NCBI GenBank assembly: GCA_016125385.1 | Contig: WGLV01000036.1 | Span: forward strand, 1 to 52,780 | Reading direction: 5' to 3' | Length of the DNA stretch: 52,780 nucleotides | Origin: a bacterium | GTDB taxonomy: Bacteria > Hinthialibacterota > Hinthialibacteria > Hinthialibacterales > Hinthialibacteraceae | Part shown: positions 25,832 to 33,515 of the stretch, piece by piece | Layout: every line of letters begins with the position of its first letter | Numbering within the stretch: the stretch's first letter is position 1 | The notes under the pieces: model-generated | Told to the model about the DNA's origin: nothing | The model's database searches: none | Seen by the model: the letters and a program-made list of their open reading frames with translations, nothing else | Translations under genes and position numbers: made by a program

Positions 25832-26727
25832 GAGCGTCCAACCCGCATACCCCGCGCCGTGAAGCGGGCTTCACCCTGCTGGAGGTGATTGTGGCCGCCG
25901 CCATGTCGGCGGTGATCATCCTCGCCTTGCAGGGGGCCTTTTTCGGCGCGATGAAATTGCGTGAACGCGCTTACGCGGCGGTTGAGAGCGGTCAGCGTGA
26001 AACCTGGGCGCGTACCCTGCTTGAACGCGATCTCAAAAACGCCGTGCCCCCCACCGATTCGCTTTCCGATTCATGGATCGGCCAGCAGAACGGCTCCGAT
26101 CAATCGCGCAATGATTCCTTTGCGTTTTATACCAGCACCGGCGAGATGCAGGAGCTGCTCCCCTGGGGCGTCGTACAAAACGTGATGTACCAGCTTACGC
26201 CCTCTACCGATCCAACCCGGCCCGCCGGAATGGACCTCGTCCGGTACGTGATCCGTAACCTCAACGCGCCCGAAACAGGGGTGCAGGACCCGCCGGAATC
26301 CGAGATCGTCATGCAGAACGTCAATTCGCTGGCGTTTTCGTATTACGACGGCTCTTCGTGGCTCGATTCATGGGATTCGACGGAAGAAGAGGCGAAGGTT
26401 CCTGAAGCCGTCCTCGTTCAGATCGCCTATTTGTCTGAAGAAGATCTGGAGGCCCAGAACACGCGCAACCCGAACATAAGAGAAGACAACCTCATGAGGA
26501 TGGAAATCCTCGTGCCTGTTACGGTGAAGCCTCAGGAAGAATCATCCAGCGATGAAACCGCCTCGCAGAGCGATGACGGCGGCTCCGGAGGCGATACGAA
26601 CGGAGGAGACTCGGGCGGACAAACCCCCGGCGGCTCGGGCGGACAGACGCCCGGAGGCGCGGGAGGCGATACGGGCGGCGGTTCCCGGCCCCCCGGTGGA
26701 AGTGGAGCGGGAGGTGGAGGCCGATGA
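25828..26727 (+). CDS. gspJ: Minor pseudopilin GspJ with Gly-rich C-terminal tail
   Basis: A 299-residue protein. EAGFTLLEVIVAAAMSAVII is the prepilin site and helix; TWARTLLERDLKNAVPPTDS matches the GspJ 'r.l..D.....p' block. The globular domain runs to about residue 235. The remaining 60-odd residues are a Gly/Asp/Thr/Gln-rich tail with repeats such as GGQTPGGSGGQTPGG, unusual for GspJ (typically about 200 residues). The DNA coding the tail shows repeated short units, suggesting expansion. Start overlaps gspI as ATGA and the end overlaps gspK as ATGA. Confidence 0.85.
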   Translation: MRASNPHTPRREAGFTLLEVIVAAAMSAVIILALQGAFFGAMKLRERAYAAVESGQRETWARTLLERDLKNAVPPTDSLSDSWIGQQNGSDQSRNDSFAFYTSTGEMQELLPWGVVQNVMYQLTPSTDPTRPAGMDLVRYVIRNLNAPETGVQDPPESEIVMQNVNSLAFSYYDGSSWLDSWDSTEEEAKVPEAVLVQIAYLSEEDLEAQNTRNPNIREDNLMRMEILVPVTVKPQEESSSDETASQSDDGGSGGDTNGGDSGGQTPGGSGGQTPGGAGGDTGGGSRPPGGSGAGGGGR

Positions 26728-28076
26728 CCGCTTCATCCCTTCGAACCGTTCGCGTGTCTCAGCGTGGTTCGATCTTCATCGTCGTCTTGTGGGTTACGTT
26801 CGGCCTGGTCACCGTTGCGATCCTGTTCGGTCATTCCATGACGATGGAACTGCGCGTGAGTGAAAACGAATACGCTTCGCTTCAGGCGGATGAGATCGTC
26901 GAGTCGGCGGGGCGTTACGCCATGACGATGCTCTCCAACCTCGACACGCCCGGCCTGCCGCCCGCTCGGGAAGATTACGAAAACCAGGGCGTCTCGGTGG
27001 GAGACGGCTTTTTCTGGTTTATCGGACGCGACGCGGACAACGAGCAATACGCCGAACCCGTGTATGGACTGGTGGATGAATGCTCCAAGCTGAACATTAA
27101 CACCGCCACGCTGGAGATGCTTCAGGCGCTGCCCGGTATGACGGATGAATTCGCCGCGTCCATCGTCGACTGGCGCGATGAAGACGACGACGTGACCGAG
27201 AACGGCGCCGAATCGCAGACCTATCTGCTGCGCCGCCCCGGCTATGAATGCAAAAACGCGCCTTTTGATTCGGTGGAGGAATTGCGCCTGGTATACGGCG
27301 CCACACTGGAAGAACTGTACGGCGAAGACGCGAATCAGAACGGCGTGCTTGATCCCAATGAAAACGACGGAGACGAATCGTATCCGCTCGACAACCGCGA
27401 TGGAAAGCTCGATTTCGGCCTGCTGGAATACGTCACCGTCTACAGCCGTGAGCCGAACAAGAATGAAGACGGCGAAGCGCGCGTCGACGTAACCGCCACC
27501 GATACTCAATCGCTCAGCGATCTGCTGAACGAAAAATTCGACTCGGACCGCGCCAGTGAGATTCTCGCCAACGTGTCGACGGGAACCGCCGTGACCAGCC
27601 TCGTCGAATTCTATCAGCGCAGCCAGATGACGCTGGCTGAATTCGCGGAGGTCGAGGGAGGCCTCACGGTGGGGGATGACGACTTTCGCGAAGGGCTGAT
27701 TAACGTCAATACCGCCCCGGCCGAAGTGCTCGCCTGTCTTCCCGGCGTCGATGAATCCACCGCGCGTTCGCTGGTTGATTATCGCCGTTCGCATTCCGAT
27801 GCGGCGAATACCTCGGTCTGGATCACCGAAGTGCTGGATGAAGCCGTCGCCGTTGAGGCGGGGCCGTATATCACCAGCCGTTCATGGCAGTACGCCGCCG
27901 ATATCGCGGCGGTGGGGCGTTATGGCCGCGGCTACCGCCGCGCGCGCCTGATTGTTGACATGAGCGGCGATGAACCCGCGTTGCGCTTCCGGCGCGATCT
28001 GACGGGGACGGGCTGGGCGCTGGGTGACCAGACGCGGCGCCAGCTGATCGCTTTGAAAGAAGAGACGCGACGATGA
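26724..28076 (+). CDS. gspK: Minor pseudopilin GspK with an EF-hand loop
   Basis: A 450-residue protein, longer than enteric GspK (about 330). An N-terminal helix RGSIFIVVLWVTFGLVTVAI lacks the +5 Glu, as is normal for GspK, the tip subunit. Helix-hairpin-helix segments LNINTATLEMLQALPG and LINVNTAPAEVLACLPG are the family marks. Between them, residues 202-213 read DANQNGVLDPNE, a perfect EF-hand calcium loop, followed by the acidic NDGDESYPLDNRDGKLDF. Enteric GspK also binds calcium, but through different loops. Overlaps: ATGA with both neighbours. Confidence 0.92.
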   Translation: MTASSLRTVRVSQRGSIFIVVLWVTFGLVTVAILFGHSMTMELRVSENEYASLQADEIVESAGRYAMTMLSNLDTPGLPPAREDYENQGVSVGDGFFWFIGRDADNEQYAEPVYGLVDECSKLNINTATLEMLQALPGMTDEFAASIVDWRDEDDDVTENGAESQTYLLRRPGYECKNAPFDSVEELRLVYGATLEELYGEDANQNGVLDPNENDGDESYPLDNRDGKLDFGLLEYVTVYSREPNKNEDGEARVDVTATDTQSLSDLLNEKFDSDRASEILANVSTGTAVTSLVEFYQRSQMTLAEFAEVEGGLTVGDDDFREGLINVNTAPAEVLACLPGVDESTARSLVDYRRSHSDAANTSVWITEVLDEAVAVEAGPYITSRSWQYAADIAAVGRYGRGYRRARLIVDMSGDEPALRFRRDLTGTGWALGDQTRRQLIALKEETRR

Positions 28077-29488
28077 AGTCAAAATCACCCTCCGTGAAAT
28101 CGCTGGTGTGCATCGCTCTCCGCCCGGGCTGGATGGAGGCGATGGTCTTCGTTCCCAACGGACGCGGTGGCCGCGTGCGAAAATGCCTGTCTTCGGCGTT
28201 GTCGCTCGATCCGTTGTCTGACGACGCTGAATTGGTGGGCCGCGAGTGGAAGACGAAACTGCGTGAAGCGGGCGTCGTCGAAACGCAGTGCCTGATCTGC
28301 GTCCCGCTGCAATGGGCGATGTCCGTCGCGATCGATTTGCCCGAACTCTCGCGTGAGGATGAAGCCAGTTACATTCAGCTCAACGTCGAGCGCGCCATCC
28401 CCTTTGCGCTGGATGACGTCGTTCTTTCCAGCGTCAAGTTTCAGACGCCTGACGGCAAACGCTGGGCGACTCTCTCCGCCCTGCCTAAGACGTACATCAG
28501 CGCGCTTGAAGCGATCTGCCGCCGCGCGGGGCTTAAGCCGCTCAGTTTCACCTTCGCTTATCCCGCGGCTGAAGGCCAGCGTCCCGGTTCGGGCCGCGTC
28601 ATGATGAGAAAGTCGAACGGCGGCGTCGATCTCTGGGTTGAATACAACGGCGCCGTGGCCGCCATGCGCCGGCTGGTGCTCGGTGATGAAGATGACGGAA
28701 CGCTGACTGAATACGACGCGGCGTCGCTGCAACGCGAGCTGCGCATTACGCTCGGCCAGGCGCCCTCCGCGATTACGCCGGAATTGAACACGTTGCAGGT
28801 GTACGGCCCCTCCGCGTGGGAACGCTCCGCGCGCGCCGCGCTGGTTGAACCCATGCGACGCCTGGGCCTCGAAACCGTTTCGGGAACTTGGCCTGAGTGG
28901 ATCGCCTCTTGTGGAATCGCTTCAGGTCATGACGTCTTCGCGCCGCTTGCGTTGGCGGCGTGGGCGTTCGTGACGCGTGACGTGAATCGTTTTGAATTCT
29001 GCCCGCCCCGCATCCAGCGATGGAAAAAATACGCCGCCCGCGTGGCCTCGCGCGGCAATCTGGTTTTCGGCGGCGCCGCCGTACTGGTCGCCGTAATCAT
29101 CGCCGCGATGTTTATCCAGCAATCGTTACGCCTCTCCAGCCTTGAATCGCAGTGGGATGGGATTCGCGGCAAAGTGACGGAGGTCGAAGCGCTTCAGCGC
29201 AACGTCAAAACCTTCAAATCGTGGTTCGATACGTCCATCCCCAGTCTCGGCGCTATGCGGGTTCTGACCGAAGCGTTCCCTGAAGGGGGCGATGCGTGGA
29301 CGAAACTGGTTGAAATTGAAGACGGTTACCGCGTTTCCTGTTCAGGCTTCGCGCGAAGCAACCGTGATTTTCTCGAAATTCTCGATCGTTTGTCTGAAGA
29401 CGATCGCGTGCTGGGCTATCAGGTTCAGCAGGTTCAATACGGCGAACCGCTTCAGTTTTCGCTATCTCTGCAATGGTCTGGAGTCTGA
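28073..29488 (+). CDS. gspL: GspL-type assembly protein (PilM/PilN fusion)
   Basis: A 471-residue protein that joins a cytoplasmic actin-like (PilM/GspL) domain (about residues 1-300) to a single transmembrane helix (NLVFGGAAVLVAVIIAAMF, about 329-350) and a periplasmic ferredoxin-like PilN/GspL-C region. In T2SS it anchors GspE at the membrane and partners GspM. Sequence identity to the enteric protein looks low; the call rests on domain layout, membrane position and operon place. Start overlaps gspK; stop is 4 bases before gspM. Confidence 0.82.
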   Translation: MKSKSPSVKSLVCIALRPGWMEAMVFVPNGRGGRVRKCLSSALSLDPLSDDAELVGREWKTKLREAGVVETQCLICVPLQWAMSVAIDLPELSREDEASYIQLNVERAIPFALDDVVLSSVKFQTPDGKRWATLSALPKTYISALEAICRRAGLKPLSFTFAYPAAEGQRPGSGRVMMRKSNGGVDLWVEYNGAVAAMRRLVLGDEDDGTLTEYDAASLQRELRITLGQAPSAITPELNTLQVYGPSAWERSARAALVEPMRRLGLETVSGTWPEWIASCGIASGHDVFAPLALAAWAFVTRDVNRFEFCPPRIQRWKKYAARVASRGNLVFGGAAVLVAVIIAAMFIQQSLRLSSLESQWDGIRGKVTEVEALQRNVKTFKSWFDTSIPSLGAMRVLTEAFPEGGDAWTKLVEIEDGYRVSCSGFARSNRDFLEILDRLSEDDRVLGYQVQQVQYGEPLQFSLSLQWSGV

Positions 29489-29492
29489 ATCG

Positions 29493-30032
29493 ATGCAGCC
29501 ACGTTCCCGTGAAAAAATCCTGTTGATCGCCACGATGGTTTGTTTCGCCCTGTTGGCGAGCGACCGGCTGATCTTTACGCCGCTCTTCAGCGTGTGGGAA
29601 GCGCGCGCCGAAGAGGTCGATAAACTCAACAAAGACCTCACGCAGGGGCGTATGTTGCTCTCGCGTGAACGCGAATTGCGCAAGCGATGGCGCGAGATGC
29701 AGCGCGACGCATTGCCCGCCGACAGCGCGGCGGCCGAAAATCTCGTCCTCAAGGCGGCCGATCGCTGGACGAAAGACAGCCACGTCAACGTAACGTCGTT
29801 CAAGTTGCAATGGAAACAACCGGAAGAAGGCTATGAAACGCTTGAATGCCGCGCCGTAGCCCAGGGCGATATGAGCCAGTTATCGCGCTTTGTGTACGAA
29901 CTCGAACGCGATCCCGTGCCGGTGCGAATCGATAATCTGGAAATCACATCCAAAGATGAGAACGGCGCAACCCTGATGCTCGCCATCCAGTTCAGCGGCG
30001 TGAAATTCGTGGAGAAGGAATCAAACTCATGA
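29493..30032 (+). CDS. gspM: GspM/PilO-like assembly protein
   Basis: A 179-residue bitopic protein: a short basic N-terminus (MQPRSREK), one transmembrane helix (ILLIATMVCFALLASD), a coiled-coil segment (about residues 35-75, VDKLNKDLTQGRMLLSRERE) and a C-terminal ferredoxin-like domain (LSRFVYELERDPVPVRIDNL) typical of GspM/PilO. It pairs with GspL in the inner-membrane platform. I chose ATG 29493; upstream in-frame codons lie inside gspL. ATGA overlap with the next gene. Confidence 0.82.
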   Translation: MQPRSREKILLIATMVCFALLASDRLIFTPLFSVWEARAEEVDKLNKDLTQGRMLLSRERELRKRWREMQRDALPADSAAAENLVLKAADRWTKDSHVNVTSFKLQWKQPEEGYETLECRAVAQGDMSQLSRFVYELERDPVPVRIDNLEITSKDENGATLMLAIQFSGVKFVEKESNS

Positions 30033-30694
30033 ACCTGCGCCGCTTGAATCACACTTTTCTCGCCGCTCTTTTGCTTATCGTTGCCGCCGGTTATTTCGCC
30101 GCCGCGCAAGACGGCGCACCCGCCACTCCGGCTCAGGATGGAAACGGCCCCGAATTCGATGAATTCCGCGTAATCATTGAGCGCAACATCTTCAACCCCA
30201 ACCGGCGCGGCCCTCAGGTTGAGCGAGAGCCTGAACCCGAACCGCCGCCCGTTCAGGTCGATGAGTATGTTTTGCTCGGTACGCTGCTCACCGATCAGAC
30301 CGCTTACGCTTTCATCGAAGGGCGGGGCGCCGTGGGCGATGACGTGATGAGCGTGGGCGATGCTCTGGCCGATGGCGTAATCCGTGAAATTCAGGCGTCA
30401 TCCATCGTAGTTGCAGCCAGCGAGTCGGCTGAGACCCTCGCCGTGGGCGAAGCGCTCTCGCGACGCGACGGCGGACCGTGGGCTAAAACGGCTCCGTCGG
30501 CGGGCGGCGGATCGTCTCGCTCTGGGCGATTCAGCCGATCGAGCCGTACTAACGCTTCTCAAACTCAGGCGGAAGCGCCCAAAGAAGAAACTAAATCCGG
30601 CTCCGAAGCGGCGAACGCCGCCGATTCAGGTTCTGATGCCAATGAAATACTGAAAAGAATGATGGAGCGACGAAAACAGGAGTTGAGCAAATGA
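30029..30694 (+). CDS. gspC: GspC/PilP-like periplasmic linker protein
   Basis: A 221-residue protein with an N-terminal hydrophobic segment (LAALLLIVAAGYFAAAQ) that acts as signal or membrane anchor. The motif IIERNIFNPNRRG is the conserved 'r.iF.p' entry of the GspC homology region, followed by YVLLGTLLTDQTAYAFIEGR and VMSVGDALADGVIREIQASS, the small beta-barrel that contacts the secretin N0 domain. The last 80 residues are Ser/Ala/Glu-rich and disordered, with no PDZ domain. The position before the secretin genes fits GspC. PilP-like is the alternative name. Confidence 0.72.
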   Translation: MNLRRLNHTFLAALLLIVAAGYFAAAQDGAPATPAQDGNGPEFDEFRVIIERNIFNPNRRGPQVEREPEPEPPPVQVDEYVLLGTLLTDQTAYAFIEGRGAVGDDVMSVGDALADGVIREIQASSIVVAASESAETLAVGEALSRRDGGPWAKTAPSAGGGSSRSGRFSRSSRTNASQTQAEAPKEETKSGSEAANAADSGSDANEILKRMMERRKQELSK

Positions 30695-32172
30695 ATAAAA
30701 AAACGATCAACCTGGCGTTGGCCCTCGCGGCCGCATTATGGATCACCGGCGCCGGGCTCTCCGCAGGCGCTCAGAGCGCGGCGGCGCCCGCGCCGCAAAG
30801 CGCCACCCCTCATAACGACATCCGCATGAACTTTCGCGGTGTGCCCATCGATCAGGTGTTGGAATACCTGAGTCAGGCGGCGGGCTTTATCATCGTGAAA
30901 GAAGTGGAGGTTGACGGCCCCGTTAACGTGATGAGTTACCAGCCGCTGAATGATGAAGAAGCGGTCGCATTGCTTAATACGGTTCTGAACGAAAAGGGGT
31001 TCGCCGCTGTTCGCAATGGCCGCACTCTCACCATCGTCAAACGCGATGACGCCAAACAGCGCAATATCCCGGTCAAAACCGGCGCGAATCCTGACGCCAT
31101 TCCACAGACGGACGAAATGGTGACTCAGATCATTCCGGTTCGGTACGCCGACGCGACCAAACTGATCGAGAACCTTCAACCATTGATGCCGACGTACGCC
31201 ACCATGAGCGCGAACGAGAGCAGTAACGCCATCGTGTTGACCGACACCCAGTCTCACGTTCGCCGCATGGTTGAGATTGTCCGCGCGCTGGATACTTCCA
31301 TATCCAGCATCTCTTCGTTGCGCGTATTCTCGCTTCAGTATTCCGACGCCACCGAACTCGCCGACGTGGTGAACCAGTTGTTTCAGGAAGACACGAGTTC
31401 CAGCAATCGTAATAACCGGCGTGGAAACTTTCCGCCCTTTTTCGGTGGTCCCGGCGGCCCGGGCGGGCGGGGAGGCCGAGGCGATAACAGCGACGATCAA
31501 ACCGACAGCACCGCGCTCAAAGCCGCGTCCCGCGTCGTCGCGGTGGCGGATGAACGATCGAATTCACTGGTCGTCAGCGCCCCCGATGAACTCATGCCGA
31601 TTATCGAAAACATGATTCATGAAATCGATTCCGCGGTGGAAGACCTGACTGAAATCCGTGTGTTCAAACTGATGTACGCCGACGCGACCGAAACCTCCAG
31701 CATGATTACCGAACTGTTTCCTGATGAGTCGTCATCCAGCAATCAGAATAATAACTTCCGCTTTGGACGCGGCGGTTTCTTTGGCGGTCCCGGCGGGCCG
31801 GGCGGCCCCGGCGGCGGTCAGAGTACGTCATCCAATAGCGAACGCAAACAGCTGCAGACCACGGTACGTTGCGTTCCCGACCCGCGCACCAATTCCCTCG
31901 TGGTGACCGCGTCGCGCGATCTGATGTTTCAGATATCTCAAATGATCGAACGGCTCGACGCCAATCCGGCCAAGAAACAACAGGTTTACGTTTATCGCCT
32001 CGAACACGCCGACGTTGACAACGTGGCGGAAATTCTCCGGGGCATCTTCGAAACGACCAACACCACGCGGAACCGTCAGACGACGACCGGCAGCCAGAGC
32101 GGCAATACGCTCAGCAACCGTACCGTGACCACGCCGCAATCATTCGGCGCCGGCGGCGGGCTTGGCCAGTAA
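30691..32172 (+). CDS. gspD: Secretin N-terminal part (N0-N3 and half of the last N domain), GspD-N
   Basis: A 493-residue exported protein (signal peptide 1-28, cleaved near AGAQS). Order: N0/STN 42-120, N1 142-203, N2 208-315, N3 320-425, then the first strand-helix half of a further N domain (VYVYRLEHADVDNVAEILRG, 432-451), and a Ser/Thr/Gln-rich tail to the stop. N2 and N3 each carry a Gly/Pro-rich loop (FFGGPGGPGGRGGRG; FFGGPGGPGGPGGG) between their two halves. There is no secretin barrel. The missing second half of the last N domain begins the next protein. The gene overlaps gspC by 4 bases. Confidence 0.88.
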   Translation: MNKKTINLALALAAALWITGAGLSAGAQSAAAPAPQSATPHNDIRMNFRGVPIDQVLEYLSQAAGFIIVKEVEVDGPVNVMSYQPLNDEEAVALLNTVLNEKGFAAVRNGRTLTIVKRDDAKQRNIPVKTGANPDAIPQTDEMVTQIIPVRYADATKLIENLQPLMPTYATMSANESSNAIVLTDTQSHVRRMVEIVRALDTSISSISSLRVFSLQYSDATELADVVNQLFQEDTSSSNRNNRRGNFPPFFGGPGGPGGRGGRGDNSDDQTDSTALKAASRVVAVADERSNSLVVSAPDELMPIIENMIHEIDSAVEDLTEIRVFKLMYADATETSSMITELFPDESSSSNQNNNFRFGRGGFFGGPGGPGGPGGGQSTSSNSERKQLQTTVRCVPDPRTNSLVVTASRDLMFQISQMIERLDANPAKKQQVYVYRLEHADVDNVAEILRGIFETTNTTRNRQTTTGSQSGNTLSNRTVTTPQSFGAGGGLGQ

Positions 32173-32193
32173 CAGGCGAAAGGGAAAAAGATC

Positions 32194-33411
32194 ATGTTCC
32201 GAAAACAATACTTACTCGTCATCATCCTCGCTGCGGCGATCGCCTGGCTCGCTCCTGAGTCGGCCCACGCCCAGTTTCGCCAATTCGGCGGTTCTTCTTC
32301 GTTTTCCGGCGGCGGTTCCAGCAGTTCGTATGGAACCCAGCGGTCTTATTATACGAACGGCATGGTAGGCGAAGCCATCATCCAGGCCGATCACGATACG
32401 CGTTCAATCATCGTCATCACCGACGAAGAGACCAACGAGCATATCAAGAAAATCATCGAGAGCCTCGATCATCCGGTCCAGCAGGTGTTGATCAAGGTCG
32501 TGTTTCTTGAAGTGACCTACCGCAACGACACCGATATCGGCATTGAGGGCTCGATCAACATCAATGGAAACAGCGACGGCACGGGTAATATGTTCCAGAC
32601 GGCGTATGGTCTCGCCGCCGAGACGCGCGGCGGGTTTTACACCCTGCTTGAAAAAGACCTGAACCTCACCATGCGCGCTATCGCCGAGGTCGGCCATACG
32701 GAAGTTCTTTCACGGCCTTCGATCTTGACTCGCAACAATCAGGAAGCCGTGATCACCGTCGGTAAAGAAGTGCCCTTCGTCACCAACAGCCGTATCTCCG
32801 ACACTGGCCAGACCATCAATACCGTCGAATATCAGGACATCGGCATCATTCTGCGCGTAACGCCGTTTATCACGCAGGACGGCCTCGTCGAGATGATTCT
32901 CGCGCCGGAAATCTCGACCGTCACCGATGAAACCGTGCCTATTTCCGATACGATCAACTCTCCCGTGTTCGCCAAGCGTTCCGCCGACACCGTCGTCGTT
33001 ACGCCTAACGGCAAAACGGTCGTCATCGGCGGCATGATGGAAGATAACAAGACCAAGGTCGAGAACAAAATTCCCATTCTGGGCGATATTCCCCTGCTGG
33101 GTATGGCGTTTCGGCGCAACACGAAAAACGATTCGAAAACCGAATTGATTATTTTTCTGACGCCGTACGTCGTCGAAGGGCCGCAGGATCTGGTTAAAAT
33201 GTCTCAATCTGAACGCGACCGCTCCGAACTTTCACCGCAGGCGTTCGATCAGAAACAACTCGACAAATATATTGACAATTTGCCGCCCACTGAAAATAAA
33301 CTGGATGAAGAAGGCGTCGATTCCGCTCCCGCCGGGGGAAACTCCAATGGTCAGAGCGGAGATTTAACGGATTCTTCCGTACGCCGTAATTCGAAGGGGC
33401 GCCCGTTTTAA
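32194..33411 (+). CDS. gspD: Secretin C-terminal part (barrel) with its own signal peptide, GspD-C
   Basis: A 405-residue protein with a fresh signal peptide (KQYLLVIILAAAIAWLAPES, AHA cleavage), a Gly/Ser linker, then residues 57-95 (IIQADHDTRSIIVITDEETN, then IKKIIESLDHP). This is the second half of an N domain, aligning with the second halves of N2 and N3 in the previous protein. Residues 96-345 are the secretin domain with EVPFVTNSRISDTG, the secretin signature IPILGDIPLLGMAF and LIIFLTPYVVEG. The C-terminal 60 residues are polar, perhaps an S-domain-like tail. The gene follows 21 bases after GspD-N and has its own RBS (GGCGAAAGGG). The two proteins must assemble together. Confidence 0.9.
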   Translation: MFRKQYLLVIILAAAIAWLAPESAHAQFRQFGGSSSFSGGGSSSSYGTQRSYYTNGMVGEAIIQADHDTRSIIVITDEETNEHIKKIIESLDHPVQQVLIKVVFLEVTYRNDTDIGIEGSININGNSDGTGNMFQTAYGLAAETRGGFYTLLEKDLNLTMRAIAEVGHTEVLSRPSILTRNNQEAVITVGKEVPFVTNSRISDTGQTINTVEYQDIGIILRVTPFITQDGLVEMILAPEISTVTDETVPISDTINSPVFAKRSADTVVVTPNGKTVVIGGMMEDNKTKVENKIPILGDIPLLGMAFRRNTKNDSKTELIIFLTPYVVEGPQDLVKMSQSERDRSELSPQAFDQKQLDKYIDNLPPTENKLDEEGVDSAPAGGNSNGQSGDLTDSSVRRNSKGRPF

Positions 33412-33515
33412 ACTGGAGAGGAAACCCGCGCGCTGATTCAATAACGAGCGGCGCTCGCCGTTTGAATATGTGAGTGACGCTCAACAGAGGATGGCCGCCT
33501 GAGGTTACGCGAACG

